Shown here piece by piece: positions 12,601 to 24,159 of a stretch of 64,000 bases of DNA. Positions within the stretch are counted from its first letter, which is position 1; the number at the start of each line of letters is the position of its first letter. A program made the position numbers and the translations under genes. The stretch is from contig JAANDG010000283.1 of NCBI GenBank assembly GCA_036852015.1, forward strand, positions 1-64,000. The letters are read 5' to 3'. The DNA is from Pelodera strongyloides. Lineage: Eukaryota > Nematoda > Chromadorea > Rhabditida > Rhabditidae. The notes beneath the pieces are model-generated. The model was not told the DNA's origin and searched no databases. It saw only the letters and a list, made by a program, of their open reading frames with translations.

Positions 12601-15600
12601 CACAAATAAGAGCCGTAACGTAAACATTTTGGCAGACCTTTTACAGGATTGTTTTACAGTAAGAAAGCCAAGAACGTACCTAGTATATCGGTTCCCAGCC
12701 TGTCCAGGGTTGTGCGAGAAAGCTCATTCACTTCACTTAAACGTGACGTCACCTTACTTCTCGTCTGCAAAGATACGCACCTTATTTCACGTCTGCTACT
12801 TCTCGTCTGCAAAGATAGGCAAAATGTTTACACATGCACCGTGTTTCCACAGTGATCTACACTACAGTATACCCTTTGCACGCATTGAGACGTCTTTGGT
12901 GTTTTACATTCTCACAGTAACATGGAAATGGTTCAAGTTCAAGTGCAAATATTGGTGATACTTGGCGCGCTTTTTCGCTAGATAATCAGAAGAACATTCC
13001 GAGTTAAAGGGCAGCTAAGGGCAGAAATAAGCGCGCGTGAATTCAAACAAGTTCATGTTTAAAGTAAAATATCGATCTTACCTATACAGACGTTACGTTC
13101 CCAGCTACTTCACTTAGTTCGTGCAGCCGCATATAGTTCACGCTTCACACCACAGCTTCAACCTTCCGCTACACGTCGTGCCTTTTTGCTTTCGGTCTCA
13201 GCATTCTCAGCCGTGTAATACCTCAGTCCCCGCATTGCCGTATCTCGGACCTGAAAGTGAGAGGGTTTCATTTCTAGCTGTACAGTCTGCGTATAAATAC
13301 TGAATATAGTCCGAATAGGCCGGGTTGCACCAGTACATGTTGCACCAGTACATGTTAATTATTCAACCGATATTAATGCATGCAACAAACCACACCCCAA
13401 TCAAGATGCTGAACAATATGGACACATGTAAGTTTCACACAACAGTCTTTTTGGGAGGTGATACCCCTTCGGCAGGAGCTGCTTTAGACTGATTTTCATA
13501 CAGCTTTATGAAATAGGCCTCGATTTTTGGTGCCTAACCAGCCTAACCAGCCCGGCAGGCAGACCGGCAGGTCCGGGTCCGGGAGGCGTCACTCGCATTC
13601 AATTCAGCGGACCACTCGGCTTTATGCCATAAGTGCGGACTTCATACTGGGGAGCAGCAGAATGATGAATAAACTGCGAGCATAGCTTCTGCAGACCAGA
13701 TCCCGGAGAATATTAATTTTAGATAAAACGAAATGAATATTTAGAAGATAACATACCGTAATCTTCGTTGTCCGTCTATATTCCTCACACGATCGTTTCA
13801 CTCCGATGTAACAAGGCACGATCTCCTCAAGTAGAACGGCAGTTCCTCATCGTAAATAGATGAACCTGAATAGCGTAAGTTTATGGACAGATGCGAACCT
13901 TCGTCACCCCAACTGCATGCTAGACCAGTCAGCCCTACACCACTCAACCATGCCATTTTACTCAGAATATAGAATTTAGAATCCAGGATCAAACAAGTGT
14001 AAGAATATATGATGTATGCATGCAAGCCTAACTAATAAATACTAAATAGAGTTATTTATCAGTTAGGATAGAATTTTTGTATAGCCGATCCCGATACATT
14101 TACGGTGACATTATTATTGAAAAATCAGATCCCCTATACCACTGGCTTGAAACATAGCTAAAAAAAACCACATCCGGATTCTGGAAATTCAGTCCGGAAA
14201 AACGACAGCCCAAACGAGAAAGACTCCGCAAAGCCAAAATAAATCCTTTTCTTAGCAGTATGGCATAACTACGTACATAGCCAGAACAGGTTGCGTTGCA
14301 CCAGTGGAAATGCTCAACACAAAATAGGCGATTTACGGAGTTATACACAGACTGCTAAGAAAAATATACCTAACCTTATGAATCGGTGTTTTATTTGGTT
14401 CGATGTTTCACATCAGATATGTGGGGAATCTGATTTACTACGTGATAGCGATAATAAACAAGAATGCAAGTATCACTCAGTTCATCATCATAGTCTGTCT
14501 AGCACGCATGAACTAATCAACTATTAGCATAATTATCACAAATAGCGCGCAACTTCACTCCATATATCACATATTGCGAGAACCCAAATGCCTATGCTAC
14601 ACAATACATCAGTAAACATAATTTTATGGATCTCATAAACGGAAATTTGCCCATTTTGCCAGACCTTAACAGTTTCTCTGTTGCAGGATTCCTTTTGTAA
14701 TTTGCACCAAGCAAGTCAAGTACTTACCTACATACAATGGGCCTCAGAAGTCAGCAGTTAGCTTGGACACTCCACAGGGTTCCGCAGCAAAACTCCTTCA
14801 ATTACATGTGATGACTTGCTACTTCTCATCTGCCAGCTATCTTCACTCAGCACGACTTTCACTGCGAGTCCTGAAAAAACTTTTATCTGCAAACCCGCCT
14901 ATCACTGCGTTGCCCTAAATTCCGCAGTATGATCTTTATCATTATATCTTTATTCAGTATAAAGCTCATTTATCGAACAGTACTCGTAAAAAGTTATAAA
15001 AAAAATATTACTCGCGCGGTACATCATTGTCATATGTACGCGTATTTGCTGTATCTGGTACGGGGCACAACTACAGGTTCATAATATTCCTAACGCGGTG
15101 TGTAATTTTGTAACTTTGGGCATCGACGATGCCTTACGCTGCGTATTAGACGAAGAACTCAGAGCGAACGTAACTCAAATGAGGACCCCGTTAAAAGCAT
15201 TTTCACAGAACAGACGAACCGTAAATGTTGTCCGAAGGTCCAAGGCTCAATTCAAACAGTGTGAGTAGACACGCCCAATCCGCGATGACATCAAAAGTGA
15301 AGGCTCAACTAGTTTTCTCGAAGCGACAGACGACCTTAATCACGAGAATGGAGTAAGTGAAAGTGCTATAGTAAATTAACTGATAAATAACGGATATATA
15401 TCCCGAATGTGTCCAAATTAGCACGAAAACTGCAACGGTATGAACAGTGGTTTGTCTACCGTTCAATATGTGCTTTATTCGATCATCATACCATGTCACT
15501 AATAAAACAGTTACTAATTTGCTGTCTACTGTACATCGATACGGCATAGATATATTCAGCAGTGAAATACCAGTAATTAATTTCTGTAGATTCAGGGTTT

Positions 15601-16200
15601 CGTAGATAAATGTTTTCACATTTCATACCGTAGTCTTATCCATGGGGTCATAAGAGATTGCACGCAATAACTTGAGAATTGACTGTCCAGTCTACTGCAT
15701 TCTCAGATGCACTCTCAGTAGCCGGAACCTGGAAATCAAACACTTAGTTGTATGGTTTTGTACTCTGTGCCTCTACAACGAGCACGTCTCAGGTTCGGAG
15801 CCTGCACCTGCACCCAGTTCTGTCAGCGACACGCATATCGGAAGGCTCACATCACTCTTAAAATACCTCCATGTACAACACTTGAAACTCAATTCTCACG
15901 AAAGTTTAAGCAATATAGCATGAACGTACACAAACCAAATGGCATCGTAACGATGTCAGCGTACAAATGTAGGATCACAGTGCTCAATTCAAAAGACCGA
16001 TAAGAACAAGATAGCCAACACAGTCTCAAAAACAGTATGAGCCATATTGAGAACAACCGAAAAAAAACACTTACCAATACAAAACTGAGGATACCGGAGC
16101 CGGTAAACACATAATCGATAGGTCCATTTCCGACCGAACTACCAACTTCACTTTGTCTATGCGGTGATTGGACCTAAAAAAGGAACAGTAAGAAACCTAG
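9650..16200 (-). repeat. Five diverged tandem units of ~1.3-1.7 kb with minus-strand exon-like blocks
   Basis: The same order of blocks recurs with donor-like CTTACC/CTCACC ends (plus-strand view) at about 10096, 11632, 13072, 14732 and 16072. Shared blocks include CATCCGGATT (12467, 14168), CACACGATCGT (12161, 13786), ACATACCGTAA (10568, 12122, 13751) and CCAGATCCC (12075, 13696). Each unit contains stretches bounded by worm-like splice sites on the minus strand. The unit at 16072-16170 keeps an open 32-residue exon frame, while others are broken by stops or shifts. The ancestral gene was not recognised. This looks like a local gene or exon amplification, mostly decayed. Confidence 0.6.
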
Positions 16201-17180
16201 AATTACGCACATAGACTTGCGTGGTGGTCTTCAGCTTCAGACTTTCAAAGACATAAACGTAATTTAGCTAAAAAGTTAGATTTCGTCATCTATCATACAG
16301 CCGCAGCGTTGGCTGCGTTGACCACAAGAGAATCGATGGCGTACAGCGAAACAATGACGCAAAAATTTGACGTAAAAACTTAAATTAATGGAAGCGCGAA
16401 AATCTATGCATGCAGAACGGGAAAACAAAATAGGATTAGCGACAAATTCGGTTTATCTTCGCCAGGTTTTTTTGCGACGGGGAGGGAGCTCAGTGCACTC
16501 GCGCAGCCATGGTGAGATGCGCGGCGAGCTATAGGCGCAACTGAACTTTCTCGAGTTGCCCAATCGTGCACCAAAAAAAAAACCATCAATGCGAGGTAGG
16601 TTCCAGTCGGTCCACTTGCTCACTACAGACGAATAGCCGAAATCATAGGAAGTAGGAAGGTACCAGAGTACTGTACTTTAGGACTGCACGCACAATACGC
16701 ACAATGACATGCTGGTATACGGTAATTCAATGAGTGTGGGGATACATCATGTTTCGAGACGAGAATAACTTTTTCGAAGCACTACTTCAATTTTTTTCGA
16801 ACGTCGCTGCGCCCCTTCACTGCACTGCATGTAAAAATATATCAAATACAAGTAAGCTTGAGCGGTTTTGTTTTGAGATACTGACCGTATAAAAGTCGAA
16901 TTTGGAAATATTCGTGAGCGCGAACCTACTCCTTACTATCAAAGCATAAGAGAAAAGCCAAAGGCGTAACTAACCTCAGTACCAACTGGGAGAGGGCGCA
17001 TCGAATCCTGCGTAACTTCTACTCCAGCCTCCAGTCACGTCGACGTCAAAGTGGAGAACGATCAGCTCGCTCATCCGGTGTTGGATCCCGGATTTGGTCT
17101 CCAAGTCTCGAACGACGACTCAGCGGAATACAAACCTGGAATGGATTGACTCGTCCTCTGAGGAGTCATCTTCTCTGTTA
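16201..17180. other. Intergenic, no recognised feature
   Basis: I see no conserved exon, RNA gene or clear repeat here. The short open frames lack recognisable motifs. Confidence 0.4.
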
Positions 17181-17185
17181 ATCTC

Positions 17186-18100
17186 CGACCCAATGCGCGC
17201 CCAAAATATGGCTTTCGACCCCACCGCCGACGCTAAATATGACTGAAATTTGCAGTGCCGACCCTTTAGCAGTACAAATAGTGTAGCAGTACAGTAGGAA
17301 GCAGCAGTGAACGCATGCCAGCCAAACTGACCCAAGTCTGACCCAGGTCCGACCCAACTGGCGCGCTTGCAGCTCTTCCGCATGCACATCGCATTTTTCA
17401 CGATGATTTTTTCATTTTTTTTTGAAGTCCTGCACTTTCTGGTTTCTTTCTAATTTGTTTCTATTTCCTTTATTATTTCCTCTATTAACTTATTGCTATC
17501 ACAGGTACCATTGCTTCACTTACTGGTGCCCGTTCAAGAAAGCAAACAAACGGAAGGAAACGCGATAAAGTAAGTAAGTTTATGATATGGTAAGAGTAGG
17601 GTTCTCATCGGTCACTATAGACTATAGATAGACTAGGCCGTAGAAGTATATGTTACTAATAGTTTGTAATCTTCGCAGAATGACGCAGAAGTATTATACT
17701 TTCATTTGCTATTTAATTTAGTACATTTAAACACTGGTGGCCAGCTCCATGGAAGTCCACAACATCAAAGATGCATTCTGCTGCCTGATACTAATACTGG
17801 ACAATGGAAGATTCGCTAAAACTCCGTCAAATTTGAATGTTTAGTCATATACTGTGCATGTATTATTCGCAATAAACATTTCCTCCCGTTATGTAGTGTA
17901 ATTTATGGGCTACGCTTCTGTACAAATTACGGTGGTGCCGACTCCAAACCGTGGTGGTGCCGACCCAACTCCGACTCCAAACAGTGGTTGTGCCGATCCA
18001 ACTCCCACGCCTTTTTCAAATTTTTCGACCCGGGGCGGAAACTAGGACCGCCCAGAGTCGGACTTCGCTTTAGTTGGGTCGGCACTTTGGGTCGGAGAGG
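17186..18100. repeat. Possible inverted-repeat element with CTCCGACCCAA ends
   Basis: CTCCGACCCAA near 17187 faces TTGGGTCGGAG near 18087-18097. The interior repeats GTCGGCACC-like and CCGACTCC-like words. The terminal match is short and no target duplication was established, so the limits are tentative. Confidence 0.35.
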
Positions 18101-18269
18101 AACATAGACTAATTTGAGTCACGGAAAACCGACAGGACGCCCGACGCCATGGGACAAGCCAATCGGGAGACGAGAACTTGTGAAACTCTTCTTTTCTCAA
18201 TCGATCGAAAGCGATATTACGGCAAACACTACCATGACAGGGTAGTTTCAGACAATTAATAAATATCAC

Positions 18270-18850
18270 TACCTCTCTCCCACAACTGGGCCCACACAAG
18301 TCGGAGTTTCTCAGGCGTACCGAAGAAGACAGATGCTGCCTGAAAGTGTATTCTCATTTCAATGATTATTCCACGGCTCAAAATGTAATTTGACGATCAC
18401 TACATTCCGATGAATAAAGCAGTAATAAACTAGGTAAACGTTGGTGTGCAAGCTGCGTAGCTGCGCACAAAAGCAGAGCGGAGAAATTTGCACTCGAAAT
18501 CGTAGGTGCTGTGAGTATAGAGCGTCTACTTAAAAGGTTAAGACATAGGGGATAATAATAGTATAATAATTAATAGGATTAATAAGAAAGATCCACTACC
18601 TCCCTCGAACACTTGGGAAGTTGACAAACTAGGCGAACTAGGAGCTGCCCAGACGCATCGGAGATCAGTCGACGGACCATAGCGTATCCACACCACACGA
18701 GTCAGATGCTGAAAGTGTATTCGCCATTAAGCTTCTATTGTTTACAGTTCACAACACCATTCATAAAGGTAATTTAAGAAACACTACTTTTCGACGAATA
18801 AAACAAAGTCTCGGCGTGCTGCGCCAGAAAGCAAAGCGCAGGAACTTACG
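18270..18850. repeat. Diverged direct duplication (~0.3 kb x 2)
   Basis: The stretch beginning GATCACTACCTCTCTC near 18266 is repeated as GATCCACTACCTCCCTC near 18590. Shared words follow in the same order: CAGATGCTG, GAAAGTGTATTC, CGATGAATAAA / CGACGAATAAA and a CTGCGC-rich stretch. It may be a duplicated exon or intron block; no coding product was recognised. Confidence 0.5.
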
Positions 18851-18859
18851 CCTGACACC

Positions 18860-20785
18860 GTGTAAACACAAAAAGTCGTGGGGTTAAAAACTACGTTTTG
18901 CTGAGCAAACGCATATCATAACATAACATGGCGTATGCGCCGCGCATATGGCCTATCGGGAACAGTAGAAAACAACCGAGCACACTTGCACTATACACGT
19001 CGCCATATTCAAACGCTTTATGCTTGCTATTAATGCTATTTCACGCCATTTTACTCACAATATTACGTGATTAAAAAAAGAATCAACAAAACTCACCTTT
19101 CTCTAAGCATCTTGTATCTTGTATCTGAAGGCGGTCGTCGCCAACGAGCTTTCAGGCCAGCCAGTGCATGTTAAAGTTCAGCATGTCACACCTCGTCCTC
19201 GCGCCGAACAACTGAATTATAAACAAATGTGTTAAGGTAATCATTTCAACATCAATGACATATCACGCGACACACCAACAATACGCAGTTGAACTTGAAA
19301 TCAATAACCCCAAGACCCAAGAACTCCAATGCAAAATCACTAGCACTAGTAATTGCGTTCATGTTCATGACTAGTTTGCAAAATAAGCTAAAAGAACCTT
19401 GGAAACTGCACATCAGTGGTATTTCCATCGTTGATTCGTGGCACACTCGTACACCTGCTGCTTGTTACAGTAGACCGTCGAAGATACCTTGTGGCCTTGC
19501 CCTCAACGAGCACACCTGCCAAATGCATGTCATTGGTCATCCTCGAATGCATACCGGATGGTACAGTAACCCGCAGGTTGCCTGAAAGGAACTGTCAATG
19601 TATGGTGGGTTTTGTTCTTTATTGTGAAACCGTTTCATAGTTACAATGAGGTAACAATGCACAAAACAGCAAATGCCTTTCTGATAGCCATATCCAATCA
19701 CCAATCCTTCATAAGCAATTGTCACAATGCGTCGACTAAATTTAAAGGCAACTTCATGGCAAACCATGAGGATAGAGAGCTCTATTCGGAAACACTAATT
19801 CAAATTATAAGATGAAAAGTCGGCTGATAGACAATGTCTTACCGCACACCAGTAATGGAGTTCGTGGAGTACACGTCATGCGTGCACTCACAAACAGATG
19901 AGTCCAATAGAGTTTGTTCAAAGCCTTGATGAAGACAGCGCTCTAAAGTAGTTAATGCAAAGTTCACTAAGATAAAGGTCAATAGCATCTTGCAAACCTG
20001 GCCCAGGCTGACAAAAATTCGCCAAAATTTGGTGACAAACTACTGCCATAGGAGCGCCAAATTCGGGCCGGGCCGGCGTTTTCCATTTTGTAACTGTGAA
20101 AATGTGCAACAAAGCTCACTATACTATTCATTATAACATAATTTCGTTCTTGACAGTGTATCCCGAATAAAAAGTGGTAAGCTGAAAGGTAAATTTCTCA
20201 GTTCGCACGAAAAACGCTCAAAGTACTTGGTCAGCCTAGGCCGAGACTCTCAAACTAGTCAAAACTTAAGTTTAAGACTTATCTTTGACCTTTCAGGAGG
20301 ATCCAGCACTAGGTTCCGTCCAGCGGTCCTGGGCGTCGCACCATCCCCACCCCACAGCTACCGAAATGAAGTAAACTGAAATACAAAATCATACACGTAG
20401 GCGAACGCAGTGAGCCAATACACAGCAAAATCTATCTCAAGGAAGAGCAAGCAAACCCAACTGCAAAAAGGAAACAATACAATCTAGATGAGCATACCAT
20501 GAGCCATTCCTTATTCGGCGCTTCGGCTCAAACTCATTCAGTCGTGGCACGTGATGTCTCCTCCTTGATCTCGTTGCGCAACAACTGTTCTTATAACCTG
20601 ACCTGACAATAAAAAAATTAATTTGTACTGAAAACCGTAAAATAGCTACACAAACAAATACGACGAACACCCTGAAATACGTGATTAGAACCTGAAAATT
20701 GATTAGTATCAAACAATAAATCTAATCATAAAGAATAAAGAATAATAATAGAAAATAACAGCAATGACTCGGTTTTAAAAACCTG
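18860..20785. other. Intergenic, no recognised feature
   Basis: Unique AT-rich sequence with short open frames on both strands (for example 19289-19585 plus). None shows recognisable domains or a consistent exon chain. Confidence 0.4.
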
Positions 20786-20789
20786 AAAT

Positions 20790-21345
20790 ATATTATATTA
20801 AATGAGCGCATCCCATCACGGAGCGCGACCTGAAACAAGATTAGTCTCCCAAAAGGGGTTTCCCTTTCGGGACGGTTAAGTGAGCTAAGACCCTGCCCCC
20901 AAACCGGTAGTGCTAACCCAACCCCTTGGAGAGCCGGCACCACGACGGTGGCGCAAACTAGGGGATACTGACACTAGCGGATCTGCATACGGTTCAACAC
21001 GGGGGAATCTTGGCAGAAACTTGGTTTCCTCCACGGACTTGATTTGGCTCCTCTTTGGGCCCAGTTAATCAATAGTACCTATTGGTGGGTAATTAATATA
21101 CGAGAAATACAACAAATGAAAATAGTACGAAGACTCAGTAAGTATCACAAAACCCTAGACTTACAATAGCAAAATGGTAGTAAAAATAACCTACATAGAA
21201 ATTGCAAGAAAACAATCAACAAAATCCTACAAAAAGGTGGAAAAGTCTGGGAACTCATCTGAATATCATCTATTGAAATCGGGCTCAATTCCAAAGGTGC
21301 CCTTTGCTCTCTCTCTCTCTCTCTCTCTCGCTCATTTTTTTTATA
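20790..21345 (+). repeat. Dispersed repeat, copy A (partner at 38160-38710)
   Basis: It starts with ATGAGCGCATCCCATCACGG, continues through a GC-rich part (GGTTAAGTGAGCTAAGA) and ends with GGGAACTCATCTGAATATC and a CT run. The partner at 38170-38710 has the same landmarks in the same order and orientation: ATGAGCGCATCCCAGACGG, GGTAAGTGAGGTAAGA, GGGGACTCATCTGAATATC and a CT run. No family was recognised. Confidence 0.65.
21307..21329. repeat. CT dinucleotide microsatellite
   Basis: A perfect CT run that ends dispersed repeat copy A. Confidence 0.9.
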
Positions 21346-22375
21346 TTCATCGTCCACCCACTAACCCTAATACACACACAAACCCCCGACCACCTTGAGT
21401 TGATCAAGAAACCAACAAATGACTTCAGATGAGTTGAAGGGAAAGTATCGTAGAGATACTAGACCACTAGTATCCCTATTCTACTTACCCGAATAAGGCA
21501 AAGACCTAGTAGGAAGAGGGGGTTTCTAACACCAACTATATATGTACAATCACTAAGGGGGTCTACTAAAACTAGTATCTAACTAGGGGATCATATACGA
21601 GAGGCGACTAAAATATCAAGCAGATAGCGAGGAGATCCAAGTATCCGGGACTAGCAGGGTCTTGGATTAATGACGAGTTAATAATATATACATACACACA
21701 TAAAGGGGGTTTGGGTTACTATGTAAGGGGGTTACTATGTAAACAAAAGAAACGACTAAGCCAGGCACCAATATACATAGTCGTTTCACATGCTTGCATT
21801 TTCCAAACAGGTACTAGGTGACTACTCTACCTAAAAAAATCGCAAATCCACTGGCTTGACTGTATTGAAGAGAGCTTCAGAACGATCACATCAGACGACA
21901 CGCGGGAAGGCAATCTAAACAATTACGATAATTAATTACAGATTATTCGCTCGACGGCTCGACCCCCTCAGTGGAAGCGGAGCTGTTGGCGCATCGCTCC
22001 AAGCGTCGCCTCAAATATGATTCTCAGAAATGAGGGAGCATCAGTAATCAAATCACAGTACAGTACATAACGCAAAAACCAACCAAACTAAAAGCGTCGT
22101 CCACGTTCAGCAGGCAGAAGATGCATCCATCGATCAGCAGCCAAACGGCACAATCCGAGACGACCTGAATAAAACAAAACATAATTCTAATGAAAATGAA
22201 TTCACAAACTGACAAACAGACTGCCAGACAAACTGCTAAACACTAAAAGTGACACGGTACAATGGAAGGGAACCTAAACAAACGAGGACGTTTTAGACAT
22301 GTAAATATCGCTAACTAATAACTAACTCTTAACCCGGGTCGGGCTAAAAAAGAAAAGCAAGCCAAAATTTAACAA
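21346..22375. other. Intergenic, no recognised feature
   Basis: AT-rich sequence with several short near-repeats of GGGGGTTACTATGTAA type around 21720. No gene was recognised. Confidence 0.4.
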
Positions 22376-22379
22376 CTGA

Positions 22380-24150
22380 CCATTGCACCTGACAAGTGGG
22401 CCATTGCATCTGACAAGTCCATTCCAGGACTAGCATACATCATGAAGATTCCCTGGAAGAAAACATCAAAAATACATATCAAACTACCGAATTTTCGGAC
22501 ACGTAATCAGTACAAGGCAATGAAAAGTACACAACATGACACAGAAGAATTTAATTTCAATTCCTAATATGAACATGCAAAGACTAAGGACTTACATCTC
22601 AATGGTATCTTCACTTGGCAGTCTTCCGGGCACAACTTTAGTATCTTATAGAGAAAGTTATTGCGCGGAAGGCCTAGACCTGACCCACGTCCAGTCTGCC
22701 ATACTGCAGCTGGCACCGACGCAACGGAGGGGAACCTTAAACAACAACATTTAAAAAGGAACGGTTATGATAACAAACAAACGAGACTAATATCAACAGA
22801 TAGCAAAGCAACATGGAATCCCGTTAGTTTTGGAGCCAGTCAGCATAGAATACGACATTTTTACGGCACTAAACCTTGAAGTCCAGCCCAAAAAAAACAA
22901 TAAAAGTCAAAAACATAACTGACCATTTGCATCAGTGGGCGGGCAGCATCCAATGGAACAATCATATTGTTCATGGAACAATCCTGTTCCTGGACTACCG
23001 AGCCTCCAGCTCCAACCTTCAGCCAAACTGGCAAGGTCAGAGTCCTTGGTAACGGACGAAACAGTTCCTGGAAGGAAAACAATAAAAAAATTCAATAGCC
23101 ATAGGTTCATATCCAAAAAAACCAGGAATGCGAAATGCAAAGTACAAAGCAGACAGATAACAAGAAATACTAGAATAGAAATGCAAACAAACAAGATAAT
23201 ACTTACATCTGATTACGGAGCTCCATTGGCGGACTTCCGTGCACAACTTGTCACTTGTGGACAACAAGGTTCAGTGCCGAAGAGCCTAATCCTACCCGCA
23301 GGCCAGGCCACCGTGGGGCAGCTTGGCACACGATGCAGATGGAAGAAACCTAAACAAAGGATCAAGTGAAAAAATGAAACACTGTATTGCGGAACAGCAA
23401 GGCAACATGGCATACTAAGTAGAGTAGTCGAGCACAAAGGCGAGAAAATCAAATCAAACAACTAACCAAATTCATCAGCGGGCGGGCAGCGTCCAATGGA
23501 ACAATCATATTGTTCACTAACAGAACATCGCGTTCCTGGACTACCGAGCCTCCAGCTCCAACCTTCAGCCAAACTGGCACGGTCAGAGTCCTTGGTAACG
23601 GATGAAACAGTTCCTGGAAGGAAAACAATAAAAAATTCAATAGTCATAGGTTCATATCCAAAAAAAAAAAAGAATGCGAAATGCAAAGTACAAAGCAGAC
23701 AGATAACAAGAAATAGTAGAATAGTAATGCAAACAAACAAGGCAATGACTTACATCTGATTACGGGGCTCCATTGGCGGACTTCCGTGCACAACTTGTCA
23801 CTTGTAGACAACAAGGTTCAGTGCCGGAAGAGCCTAGTCCTACCCGCAGGCCAGGCCACCGTGGGGCAGCTTGGCACACGATGCAGATGGAAGAAACCTA
23901 AACAAATGATCAAGTGTAAGAATGAAACATTGCATTATGATAAGAAACAAACCTACAAGCAATAGCCAGCGACTAGAGGACCAGCAATGCAACATGGTAT
24001 ACTAAGTCGAGTCGTCGAGCACAAGGGCAAGAAAATCAAATCAATGCTCAAACAACTAACCAAATGCATCAGCGGGCGGGCAGCGTCCTTCATGGTCTAG
24101 TCGACGTTTGACTTCCAATGAGTAAAGTCAAATCGAGACGGACGAAATCG
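22380..24150 (-). repeat. Three to four tandem ~0.5-0.6 kb units, each with two minus-strand exon-like blocks
   Basis: Block 1 (about 22596-22745, 23210-23350, 23755-23900) ends in TTACATCT, a donor-like site on the minus strand. Block 2 (about 22390-22470, 22925-23070, 23460-23615, partial 24060-24160) lies between GTTAG-like and CTTTCCAG-like signals. The second and third units are almost identical over ~500 bp; the first and last are diverged or truncated. Block 2 stays open in two frames in the two near-identical copies. It resembles tandem exon duplication inside one gene or a small paralogue array, and the protein was not recognised. Confidence 0.6.
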
Positions 24151-24159
24151 AAACGTTCC

